64,000 nt of DNA from Paenibacillus selenitireducens (GTDB lineage: Bacteria > Bacillota > Bacilli > Paenibacillales > Paenibacillaceae), in the NCBI RefSeq assembly GCF_002021565.1, contig NZ_MSZX01000001.1, positions 744,027 through 808,026 on the forward strand, written 5' to 3'. The notes under the pieces were generated by a model that had not been told where the DNA came from, did not search any database, and was given only the letters and a program-made list of their open reading frames with translations. The first letter of the stretch is position 1. Each line of letters begins with the position of its first letter. Of the stretch, positions 1 through 7,341 are shown in pieces. The position numbers were made by a program, and so were the translations under genes.

Positions 1-49
1 GTCCAGCCGGTTCTTTTGCCATGATTATGTGAGTGACAAAGTCTTGATA

Positions 50-71
50 TGTTGTTGTTGTTGTTGTTGTG
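50..71. repeat. GTT trinucleotide repeat
   Basis: About six and a half tandem copies of GTT lie just beyond the stop codon of the small minus-strand gene at 77-250. It is a simple-sequence tract with no coding role that I can see. Confidence 0.8.
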
Positions 72-76
72 CCGGT

Positions 77-250
77 TTAGCTTATGCCTGTTTTTTGTAG
101 GGCATGATCCCAGCTTGGATAATAGTAGAGTGCATTCTGCATCAGCTCGGGATGTGATTTTTTGACACTTTTCTTGTTCAATGACTCACCACTTGCGTGC
201 AATTGTCTAATTTGGTTGATGACATCGTCCGCATTCATTTGAACTTCCAT
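77..250 (-). CDS. small HNH-repeat (homing-endonuclease-associated repeat) protein
   Basis: This is a 57-residue protein made of essentially one helical repeat. The pattern is Ile-x2-Leu, Gly-x-Ser-Leu-Asn, a lysine-rich turn, Pro-x-Leu-x2-Ala, then Ser-Trp-x2-Ala-Leu-x3-Gly-Ile near the C-terminus. This pattern matches the repeat that accompanies some HNH and homing endonucleases and also occurs as a free-standing small protein in Bacilli. No nuclease domain is present, so a DNA-binding or structural role is only inferred. The ATG at 250 is chosen because an AAAAGGAG site lies 8 nt upstream; an in-frame GTG at 259 falls inside that site. It is divergent from pdp. Confidence 0.6.
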   Translation of the reverse strand: MEVQMNADDVINQIRQLHASGESLNKKSVKKSHPELMQNALYYYPSWDHALQKTGIS

Positions 251-387
251 GGAAATCACTCCTTTTTAAAAATTATTATTTAGTATTGACCAGTTTTGGG
301 GCAATCTAATCGATAAAAGCCAGAATAAACCATTTGTTCACAAATTCGCCATAATTCATAATTTTATCATGCCAGGGAGGCTATGTG

Positions 388-1719
388 ATGAGAGCAATCG
401 ATATCATTCAGAAAAAAAGAGATGGACACGAATTAACGACAGAGGAAATCGCATTTATCGTACGCGGTTATAGTGACGGGAAGGTTCCAGATTATCAAAT
501 GTCAGCCTGGGCTATGGCTGTCTACTTTCAAGGAATGAATGCCCGTGAGACGGCGGATTTAACGCTAGAGATGGCGAAATCCGGGGATACGATAGATCTT
601 AGCCCTGTTGCTGGAATCAAAGTAGACAAGCATTCCACAGGCGGCGTGGGCGATAAGACAACGATCGCGCTTGCACCGCTTGTTGCGGCGGCAGGCGTTC
701 CCGTGGCCAAGATGTCTGGTCGGGGATTAGGTCATACCGGGGGCACGATTGATAAGCTGGAAGCGATAACAGGATTCTCGGTTGAATTAACGAGAGAGCA
801 ATTTTTTGCCCAAGTGAATCAAATCGGTGCAGCCGTTATTAGTCAGAGCGGTAACATCACGCCGGCGGATAAGAAGCTCTACGGATTGCGTGATGTGACG
901 GCTACAGTTGAGAGCATTCCATTAATTGCGAGCTCTGTGATGAGCAAGAAGATTGCAGCTGGTGCAGATGCCATCGTGTTGGATGTAAAGACAGGCAGCG
1001 GGGCATTTATGAAAACATTGGAGGATTCGATCGCGCTCGCGCAGGCTATGGTAGATATCGGTACCGAGGTTGGACGTAATACAATTGCCATCATCAGTGA
1101 TATGGATCAACCTTTAGGCCTCGGGATCGGGAATGCTCTTGAAGTGAAGGAAGCGATCGAAACGTTGCGTGGGGAAGGACCTCAAGATCTTGAAGAACTC
1201 ACGTTAATTTTAGGATCTCACATGGTGGTATTGGGGGGCAAAGCAAAAGATGAAGTTGAAGCGCGCCAAATTCTAGAGCAATTGATTCGTGACGGCTCAG
1301 CGCTGACGAAGCTCAAAGAAATGGTCAAAGCGCAGAACGGGGATGCCTCGCAGATTGATCACCCTGAGAAATTACCGACAGCCTCTAAGGTCGTAGAAGT
1401 TACGGCAACGCAAGAGGGTTATGTTACGGCGATCCAAGCGGAGGAAATCGGTATCGCGGCCATGACGATTGGCGCGGGTCGTGAAACAAAAGAATCGGTC
1501 ATCGATTTATCCGTAGGTATCGTATTGCGCAAAAAAATCGGGGAGCAGGTCAAAGTGGGAGAACCTATCGCGGATCTCCACGTTAATGGTGATGATGCTG
1601 GTAAGGTGTCTACGGCTATGGATCGCGTACGAGAAGCTTATCAAATCGCTTCGCAACCTGCCGAACCGAAACCGCTTGTATATGCGATTGTGACCAAAAA
1701 TGGCGTACAACGCTTCTAA
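388..1719 (+). CDS. pdp: pyrimidine-nucleoside phosphorylase
   Basis: The enzyme phosphorolyses uridine, thymidine and deoxyuridine to the base and (deoxy)ribose-1-phosphate in nucleoside salvage. The 443-residue protein has the usual family length and fold order. It shows an N-terminal helical domain ([13 protein letters not shown]), the phosphate-binding [12 protein letters not shown] segment near residue 80, the [11 protein letters not shown] motif near 110, and the KTGSGAFM motif near 190. GTG at 385 and ATG at 388 are adjacent in frame; the ATG gives the family N-terminus MRAIDII and follows a CCAGGGAGG site. No clear terminator separates it from the exporter operon downstream. Confidence 0.95.
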   Translation: MRAIDIIQKKRDGHELTTEEIAFIVRGYSDGKVPDYQMSAWAMAVYFQGMNARETADLTLEMAKSGDTIDLSPVAGIKVDKHSTGGVGDKTTIALAPLVAAAGVPVAKMSGRGLGHTGGTIDKLEAITGFSVELTREQFFAQVNQIGAAVISQSGNITPADKKLYGLRDVTATVESIPLIASSVMSKKIAAGADAIVLDVKTGSGAFMKTLEDSIALAQAMVDIGTEVGRNTIAIISDMDQPLGLGIGNALEVKEAIETLRGEGPQDLEELTLILGSHMVVLGGKAKDEVEARQILEQLIRDGSALTKLKEMVKAQNGDASQIDHPEKLPTASKVVEVTATQEGYVTAIQAEEIGIAAMTIGAGRETKESVIDLSVGIVLRKKIGEQVKVGEPIADLHVNGDDAGKVSTAMDRVREAYQIASQPAEPKPLVYAIVTKNGVQRF

Positions 1720-1758
1720 ACGTGTCTTCCAGTTCCTTTCCAATGAAAAACAAAACAC

Positions 1759-1786
1759 TTGTTAAATACTCAAATTTGAGTATACT
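1759..1786 (+). promoter_or_regulatory. sigma-A promoter with 18-bp palindromic operator for the exporter-padR operon
   Basis: A -35 hexamer TTGTTA (1759-1764) and a -10 hexamer TATACT (1781-1786) are 16 bp apart. The perfect palindrome ATACTCAAATTTGAGTAT (1766-1783) fills the spacer and overlaps the -10. Placement inside the promoter suggests repression, and the PadR protein encoded as the second gene is the likely ligand (inference). Confidence 0.75.
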
Positions 1787-1831
1787 GAGGTATGGTACAA
1801 GTATATTATTGGAAAAGTGAGGAACAAAACC

Positions 1832-3421
1832 ATGTCGGTTCAGCCAAAAAAAGGGAATCAAGCCCTGATTGTTACGGGTCTGATGCTTGCTTTATTGCTT
1901 GCTGCATTAGACCAGACGATTGTATCGACGGCCATGCCAACGATTGTGAAGGAGTTAGGCGGTCTAGATAAGTTCGTGTGGGTATTCTCTGCCTATATGA
2001 TTGCAAGTGTTGCCGGTATGCCGATTTTTGGTAAATTATCGGATATGTTCGGACGGAAAATCTTTTTCTTGTTCGGACTCGTCGTATTTATGGGCGGTTC
2101 AGCCCTATGTGGAATGGCACAGGATATGACGCAATTGATCATATACCGTGCGATTCAAGGGATTGGCGGCGGGGCGCTAATGCCCATTATTTTCACGATT
2201 GTATTTGATATCTTTCCCGCAGAAAAACGCGGAAAAATGCAAGGATTATTCGGAGCCGTATTCGGTTTGTCCGGGGTTGTCGGTCCGCTAGTCGGGTCTT
2301 TCTTTACCGATTATGTAAATTGGACATGGATTTTCTATATCAATTTGCCGCTCGGTATTGTAGCATTTTTTATTATCCTGCTCGCTTATCATGAGACGAA
2401 GGACCACCGCAAGCAGCAAATCAATTGGTTGGGTACCGTGTTGATGATTACGACGATTCTTTGCTTGATGTTCGGACTCGAACTTGGCGGCAAAGAAGGG
2501 TATGCTTGGGGATCTTGGAAAATCATCGGATTGTTCACAGCCTTTGTAGTTCTGTTAGCGTTGTTCTTGTGGCAGCAGAAAGTAGCCAAAGATCCGATCA
2601 TTCCTCTGGATCTGTTCAAGAACAAATTATTCAGATCTTGTATGGCGATTGGATTCTTCTATGGTGCGTTAATGATTGCAGGAGCCACGTATATTCCATT
2701 ATTTATTCAAGGCGTATTCGAAGGTTCGGCGACGAATGCCGGTCTTGTGCTGATGCCTCTGATGTTAGGGAACGTCTTTAGCAGTATTATGGGGGGACGT
2801 TTTGTTGGTAAAGTCTCGTTCAGAGCAATTTTAAGTGTCTCGGTGGTATTGGTTATTATCTCGACCATTTTACTGAGTACGATCTCGATTGATACGAGTA
2901 AAACATTAATTACAATCTATATGGTTGTCATGGGACTTGGAATTGGTGCTTCGTTCTCTGTGATTCCCATTGCCGCATTAACCGGCATTCCATTCCATCA
3001 ACGGGGATCTGTGAACTCCCTGAATACGTTCTTCCGTACGATCGGTGCTGCTATCGGCGTAACGATTTATGGAACGTTACAATCTCGACATTTGCAAGAT
3101 TTGATTCAGAATAAAATCGATCCTGCTTTTGCCTCCCAATTAGGAGATGGTCGAGGATTACTGCAGCCGGAAGTTCGTCAGGTTATACCTAAAGACGCGC
3201 TTCATCAATTACTTTCTTCCCTTGCGGATTCCATTGCATATGTATTCCAGTGGTCCATTGTCATTGCGATCCTGGCAGCGATATTCATTTGGCTGATGGG
3301 GAATTCTCGGTTAGAGATTCCTGGTAAAGCAAAGAGCGGCAGCAGTAAAGAAGGTGACGACCATGTCGATGAAGCTGGCCATTCTCGGCCTTCTGATGGA
3401 GTCGAACAGCCATCCGTATGA
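1832..3421 (+). CDS. DHA2-family MFS drug exporter (14 TM)
   Basis: This is a proton-antiport multidrug efflux protein of the EmrB/QacA (DHA2) type in the cytoplasmic membrane. The 529-residue protein has about 14 hydrophobic segments. It carries the DHA2 motif LDQTIVSTAMPTI in TM1, the GKLSDMFGRK loop 2-3 motif, and GLSGVVGPLVG in TM5. The ATG at 1832 is preferred over GTG 1817, because GTGAGG at 1817-1822 serves as its ribosome binding site. The last ~25 residues form a hydrophilic tail whose codons overlap the start of padR by 59 bp in another frame. The substrate cannot be told from sequence. Confidence 0.92.
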   Translation: MSVQPKKGNQALIVTGLMLALLLAALDQTIVSTAMPTIVKELGGLDKFVWVFSAYMIASVAGMPIFGKLSDMFGRKIFFLFGLVVFMGGSALCGMAQDMTQLIIYRAIQGIGGGALMPIIFTIVFDIFPAEKRGKMQGLFGAVFGLSGVVGPLVGSFFTDYVNWTWIFYINLPLGIVAFFIILLAYHETKDHRKQQINWLGTVLMITTILCLMFGLELGGKEGYAWGSWKIIGLFTAFVVLLALFLWQQKVAKDPIIPLDLFKNKLFRSCMAIGFFYGALMIAGATYIPLFIQGVFEGSATNAGLVLMPLMLGNVFSSIMGGRFVGKVSFRAILSVSVVLVIISTILLSTISIDTSKTLITIYMVVMGLGIGASFSVIPIAALTGIPFHQRGSVNSLNTFFRTIGAAIGVTIYGTLQSRHLQDLIQNKIDPAFASQLGDGRGLLQPEVRQVIPKDALHQLLSSLADSIAYVFQWSIVIAILAAIFIWLMGNSRLEIPGKAKSGSSKEGDDHVDEAGHSRPSDGVEQPSV

Positions 3422-3935
3422 GTTGAAGCAACGCATGAAAGAAACTTCGATGCAGTTCTATATGAAGGTTCAAGAGGGGTCGCTGTATTACGCGATTGAC
3501 CAACTGCGCAATGATGGCTGCATCGAAGTCGTTGAGATCTTAAAAGACAGAAATCGTCCCGATAAGACGATCTACCGAATCACGGAGAGCGGTAAAGCCT
3601 TGCTGAAAGATCTGATTCTCAAGGAAATGAGCAAACCTTCCACGATTGTAAAACCGATCTGCGGCGTGCTTACATTCGGCAGTTATACGGGACAGGATGC
3701 TTTTATTGAGAAGCTTCAGCGTCACATCGCGCTTACGGAAGCTCGAATGCATGTGATGAAACAGATGTATAACGATGCGCTTGCCACCGAAACGCTCTCT
3801 GAATTATATATTTTCCGGAGTTATTATGATCATTCGATGCTTGAGTTACATTGGCTTCGACAAGTGAAACAAGAAGCCGTAGATGGACGTCTGCATGAGC
3901 GGGGCAATCCTAACCAGTGGCTTCCCATTCCATAA
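3363..3935 (+). CDS. PadR-family transcriptional regulator
   Basis: A 190-residue repressor-type protein with the PadR winged helix: MKLAILGLL, then HPYELKQRM, the recognition helix region VQEGSLYYAIDQL, and a wing with TIYRITESGKALL. A C-terminal helical dimerisation domain follows (PadR C-terminal, VirulenceActivator-like). PadR proteins usually repress adjacent transporter genes and release DNA on binding drugs or phenolics. It sits directly behind the exporter and overlaps it by 59 bp. Together with the palindrome in the operon promoter, this indicates autoregulation. The ATG at 3363 follows AAGGTG; ATG 3369 is an alternative. Confidence 0.9.
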   Translation: MSMKLAILGLLMESNSHPYELKQRMKETSMQFYMKVQEGSLYYAIDQLRNDGCIEVVEILKDRNRPDKTIYRITESGKALLKDLILKEMSKPSTIVKPICGVLTFGSYTGQDAFIEKLQRHIALTEARMHVMKQMYNDALATETLSELYIFRSYYDHSMLELHWLRQVKQEAVDGRLHERGNPNQWLPIP

Positions 3936-3950
3936 ACTTCGCGTAACTGA

Positions 3951-4001
3951 AAAAGATCCGTACGATGCAAGCAGCCCTTGCGCGTATCGGATCTTTTTTT
4001 T
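3951..4001 (+). terminator. intrinsic terminator of the exporter-padR operon
   Basis: AAAAGATCCG pairs with CGGATCTTTT around an imperfect inner stem and is followed by a run of eight T. Confidence 0.85.
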
Positions 4002-4383
4002 GTTCATATAGCGTATTTTGGTTCCTAATGTTTAAAATTACATGGTCAAACTAAAACAACGAAAGCCCTACCTCTCTTCCATCCTTGCGGCTCCGAAGAC
4101 CGCGCCAGTGTGATTTAGATCCATTTTACAGTCATGAAATTCATTTCAGAAAAGATGATACGAAACATAGTGGGTTGTAATACGTTTAGTATTTCGAACT
4201 TTCCAGAGGAACTTACGTGAGGAAATATGAAATTGCGGTGATTTAAATACTATAACACTAAAATGGACCAAAAGCAATGGAATATTTTCCATAATTATAG
4301 CCAACACTGTTGAGAAGCAGCACGACTCACATGCAAGTCTGTCCGTTTTGTGCTGGTCGATCACTTTAGGAGGGGAATGCAAT
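4002..4383. other. 382-bp intergenic region before dacF, no gene seen
   Basis: There is no open frame with a ribosome binding site and no convincing hairpin. The promoter of dacF must lie here. AGGAAAT at 4220 followed by GGTGATT at 4237 faintly resembles a sigma-H site, but the spacing is 10 and the match is weak, so I do not call it. Confidence 0.5.
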
Positions 4384-5580
4384 TTGAGAAAAGGATTATT
4401 GACTTGGGTATGTATCCTTCTTGTAAGCAGTATTGCTGTACCATGGACAGCCTATGCTGAGCCGAAAGCACCTGCAACGGAGCCGTCTTCAGCGGTAGGA
4501 GACTTGGCAGCAAATGCGAAATCGGCTGTTTTAATGGACGCGGATACAGGGACGGTTATTTTTGAGAAGAAGAGCCATGATCGGTTGCCACCGGCGAGTA
4601 TAACGAAGATTATGACGATGGTACTTGTCATGGAAGCCATTGATCAAGGAAAGCTGAAGCTGACGGATCCTGTACAGACGAGTGAATATGCAGCTTCAAT
4701 GGGTGGATCGCAGATATTTCTTGAGCAGGGTGAAGTGATGACCGTAGACGAAATGCTGAAAGGCATTGCTATGGCATCAGGAAATGACGCGTCGGTGGCG
4801 GTAGCAGAGAAAATTGCCGGAACGGAAGAATCGTTCGTACAAATGATGAACAACAAAGCAAAAGAGTTGGGCATGAAAGATACACATTTCAGTAACTGTA
4901 ACGGGCTGCCTGTAGCGGATCATTATACGTCTGCACATGACATCGCGCTGATGTCGCAAGAGCTTCTGAAGTATAACGGCATCACCAAATATACGGGATC
5001 TTATCAAGATTATTTGCGCAAAGATTCAACGAAGCCATTCTGGCTTGTCAATACGAATAAGCTCGTTCGTTTCTATTCCGGAGCTGACGGGTTAAAAACC
5101 GGTTATACCTCGGAAGCGAAATATTGCTTATCCGGCACGGCCAAACGCGATTCGCTTCGGATGATCGCTGTCGTGATGGGAGAACCGAACACGAAGACAC
5201 GAAATCAAGAAGTGACACAGATGTTCGATTATGCATTTTCCCAATATATGAACCATCCGATATTCAAGTCAGGTGATCCGATTGGTACGGTAAAGGTTGA
5301 GAAGGGAACGGTTGCCGAGCTGCCTATCGTTGCGAAGCAGCAGTATAGCGTGTTATTGCGTAAAGGCAATTCGACTTCAGAACAGATACGTCATGAACTT
5401 GTAGTTCCGAAGAACATCAAGGCGCCAATTCAAGCCGGGGATAACATTGGGAAGCTCGTTGTCTATCAAGGGGACCAAGTATTGAAAGAGTTCAATCTGG
5501 AAGCTTCTGAGACAATTCATCAAGCCGGATGGTGGACATTATTCAAGCGTACATGCTCAAAGTTGTTTTTTGTAGATTAA
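4384..5580 (+). CDS. dacF: D-alanyl-D-alanine carboxypeptidase DacF
   Basis: A penicillin-binding serine carboxypeptidase (S11 family) that removes the terminal D-Ala of peptidoglycan pentapeptides. It acts in the forespore in Bacillus. The 398-residue protein has a signal peptide ending near TAYA (residue 25), the SxxK motif SITK (catalytic Ser72), the SGN motif in ASGNDAS and the KTG motif in GLKTGYT. A C-terminal beta domain and an amphipathic tail with Trp-Trp follow, suited to membrane anchoring. The TTG at 4384 is chosen because AGGAGGGG lies 8 nt upstream and it starts the signal peptide exactly. It heads the dacF-spoIIAA-spoIIAB-sigF order known in Bacillus. Confidence 0.93.
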   Translation: MRKGLLTWVCILLVSSIAVPWTAYAEPKAPATEPSSAVGDLAANAKSAVLMDADTGTVIFEKKSHDRLPPASITKIMTMVLVMEAIDQGKLKLTDPVQTSEYAASMGGSQIFLEQGEVMTVDEMLKGIAMASGNDASVAVAEKIAGTEESFVQMMNNKAKELGMKDTHFSNCNGLPVADHYTSAHDIALMSQELLKYNGITKYTGSYQDYLRKDSTKPFWLVNTNKLVRFYSGADGLKTGYTSEAKYCLSGTAKRDSLRMIAVVMGEPNTKTRNQEVTQMFDYAFSQYMNHPIFKSGDPIGTVKVEKGTVAELPIVAKQQYSVLLRKGNSTSEQIRHELVVPKNIKAPIQAGDNIGKLVVYQGDQVLKEFNLEASETIHQAGWWTLFKRTCSKLFFVD

Positions 5581-5609
5581 TAGCGTGTTTCTTCTAGTTT
5601 TGTCGGTAG

Positions 5610-5637
5610 GCAGGAATTGGTTTTCTCGATGTAGAAA
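5610..5637 (+). promoter_or_regulatory. probable sigma-H promoter of spoIIA
   Basis: GCAGGAATT (5610-5618) matches the sigma-H -35 consensus RnAGGAwwW. After a 12-bp spacer, GTAGAAA (5631-5637) matches the -10 RnnGAAT with one mismatch. It lies between dacF and spoIIAA, exactly where the Bacillus spoIIA operon has its sigma-H promoter. Confidence 0.75.
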
Positions 5638-5681
5638 TCAACGGAGAAACCAATGTGCAAACCGGGAGGAGAATAAGCTTA

Positions 5682-6035
5682 ATGAATTTACAAGTGGAGC
5701 TTGAGCATCACCGTCGCGTGCTGATTGTGCGTCTTCGCGGAGAATTGGATCATCATACGGCAGAGGCTGTTCGCACCAAGATGGATGAAGCTATTCAACG
5801 TGGTAGAGCAGAACATTTAGTACTTAGTTTGGAAGATTTGACGTTTATGGATAGCTCCGGTCTCGGTGTCATCCTTGGACGATATAAAGTCATTAAAAGT
5901 CTAGGCGGTAAAATGGTTGTGTGTCATGTGAACCCATCGGTTCATCGTCTGTTTGAATTATCTGGGCTGTTCAAAATATTGGCGATCTACGAGAACGAGC
6001 GAACAGCGCTTTCAGAATTGGAGGTCGTATCCTAA
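5682..6035 (+). CDS. spoIIAA: anti-sigma-F factor antagonist SpoIIAA
   Basis: A STAS-domain protein that, when unphosphorylated, binds SpoIIAB and frees sigma-F in the forespore. At 117 residues it equals the Bacillus length. It shows GELDHHTAE and the phosphorylation site [15 protein letters not shown], with the phosphorylated serine at residue 58. The ATG at 5682 follows GGGAGGAG; an upstream in-frame start at 5655 would add residues not found in the family. Its stop overlaps the spoIIAB start by one base (TAATG). Confidence 0.97.
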   Translation: MNLQVELEHHRRVLIVRLRGELDHHTAEAVRTKMDEAIQRGRAEHLVLSLEDLTFMDSSGLGVILGRYKVIKSLGGKMVVCHVNPSVHRLFELSGLFKILAIYENERTALSELEVVS

Positions 6036-6508
6036 TGAGTGAGAAATTAGAGCAGATCAGCGATCATGACGGGAATTTCATGACATTACAATTTGCAAGT
6101 CGTTCGGAGAACGAAGCATTTGCCCGTGTCGCCGTGGCAGCGTTCGTGACGCAGTTAGATCCAACGATGGATGAGCTAACGGATTTGAAAACCGTTGTAT
6201 CTGAAGCGGTAACCAATTGTATTATTCACGGTTATGATAACGATCCGAACGGCGTGGTTACCATCACGGCTCGTATTGAAGAGGAGATTGTCACAATTAC
6301 CATTGAAGATAAAGGAAACGGGATTGAAGATTTGGAGTTAGCGAAGCAGCCATTGTATACGTCGAAGCCTGAGCTGGAACGTTCAGGAATGGGCTTTACG
6401 ATTATGGAAAATTTCATGGACGAGTTTGAAGTCGTTAGCAACCTAGGGTCAGGCACGCATATCCGTATGAAGAAGCGGATTGAATCTAAGAAAGCTCTTT
6501 ATAATTAG
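6035..6508 (+). CDS. spoIIAB: anti-sigma-F factor and serine kinase SpoIIAB
   Basis: A GHKL-fold ATPase/kinase that holds sigma-F inactive and phosphorylates SpoIIAA. The 157-residue protein has the N-box [11 protein letters not shown], the G1 box EDKGNGI and the G2 region [14 protein letters not shown]. It is about 11 residues longer than the Bacillus protein, partly by an N-terminal [12 protein letters not shown] stretch. It is translationally coupled to spoIIAA. Confidence 0.96.
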   Translation: MSEKLEQISDHDGNFMTLQFASRSENEAFARVAVAAFVTQLDPTMDELTDLKTVVSEAVTNCIIHGYDNDPNGVVTITARIEEEIVTITIEDKGNGIEDLELAKQPLYTSKPELERSGMGFTIMENFMDEFEVVSNLGSGTHIRMKKRIESKKALYN

Positions 6509-6519
6509 GGGTTGGACCT

Positions 6520-7275
6520 ATGGATGTCGATTTGAAGAAAACTTCGCAAAGCTATCTTGATGATACGGAAGTCAAACGTCTGATTGCGCTTAGCCAAAGC
6601 GGTGACACGATTGCGCGAGATACGCTGGTAAATTGTAATATTCGACTTGTCTGGTCCGTCGTGCAGCGATTCATGAATCGAGGATACGAGACAGAAGATT
6701 TGTTTCAAATCGGTTGTATCGGGTTGTTAAAATCGGTAGATAAGTTCGATTTATCGTACGATGTTAAATTTTCGACGTATGCGGTTCCTATGATTATTGG
6801 GGAAATTCAGCGGTTTTTACGTGATGATGGTACGTTGAAGGTAAGTCGTTCCTTGAAAGAACTCGCGAACAAAGTGAGGAAGATGAAGGACGAGCTGTCG
6901 AAGACGTTGAATCGGCTGCCAACGGTCAAGGAAGTGGCAGAAGCGCTGGGGATTGCCCCTGAGGATGTTGTCTTTGCACAGGAAGCGAACAAGCCGCCTA
7001 CCTCGATTCATGAGACCGTATTCGAGAATGACGGAGACCCGATTACACTGATGGACCAAATTGCGGACGAGTCGCAAGAGAAATGGTTCGATAAGTTAGC
7101 GCTGAACGATGCGATCGGAGGGTTATCGGAGCGTGAGCGGCTTATTGTATACCTGCGATATTACCGAGATCAAACCCAGTCCGAAGTGGCAAGTCGTCTT
7201 GGGATATCTCAAGTTCAGGTATCTAGGTTGGAGAAAAAAATATTAGCGTTGATCAAAGAGCAGATTGCTCAGTAG
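6520..7275 (+). CDS. sigF: RNA polymerase sigma-F factor
   Basis: The first forespore-specific sigma factor. The 251-residue protein has region 2 (RDTLVNCNIRLVWSVV, then EDLFQIGCIGLLKSVDKFD and FSTYAVPMIIGEIQRFLRDDG), region 3 with VKEVAEALG, and region 4 with SERERLIVYLRYY followed by the helix-turn-helix SEVASRLGISQVQVSRLEKK. It is the last gene of the spoIIA operon, 11 bp after spoIIAB. A strong bidirectional terminator separates it from the convergent metal ATPase gene. Confidence 0.97.
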   Translation: MDVDLKKTSQSYLDDTEVKRLIALSQSGDTIARDTLVNCNIRLVWSVVQRFMNRGYETEDLFQIGCIGLLKSVDKFDLSYDVKFSTYAVPMIIGEIQRFLRDDGTLKVSRSLKELANKVRKMKDELSKTLNRLPTVKEVAEALGIAPEDVVFAQEANKPPTSIHETVFENDGDPITLMDQIADESQEKWFDKLALNDAIGGLSERERLIVYLRYYRDQTQSEVASRLGISQVQVSRLEKKILALIKEQIAQ

Positions 7276-7283
7276 CGATGCTA

Positions 7284-7333
7284 AAAAAAGCTGTCTTGAC
7301 ACATGGATAACCATGTTGCAAGACAGCTTTTTT
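7284..7333. terminator. bidirectional terminator between sigF and the metal ATPase gene
   Basis: AAAAAAGCTGTCTTG and CAAGACAGCTTTTTT form a 15-bp stem flanked by A and T runs, so it works in both directions for the two converging genes. Confidence 0.9.
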
Positions 7334-7341
7334 GTGTTGCT

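Noticed and set aside
4220-4243. Possible sigma-H promoter upstream of dacF
   Set aside because: The -35 lacks the upstream purine, the spacer is only 10 bp and the -10 is GGTGATT. The site before spoIIAA is much better.
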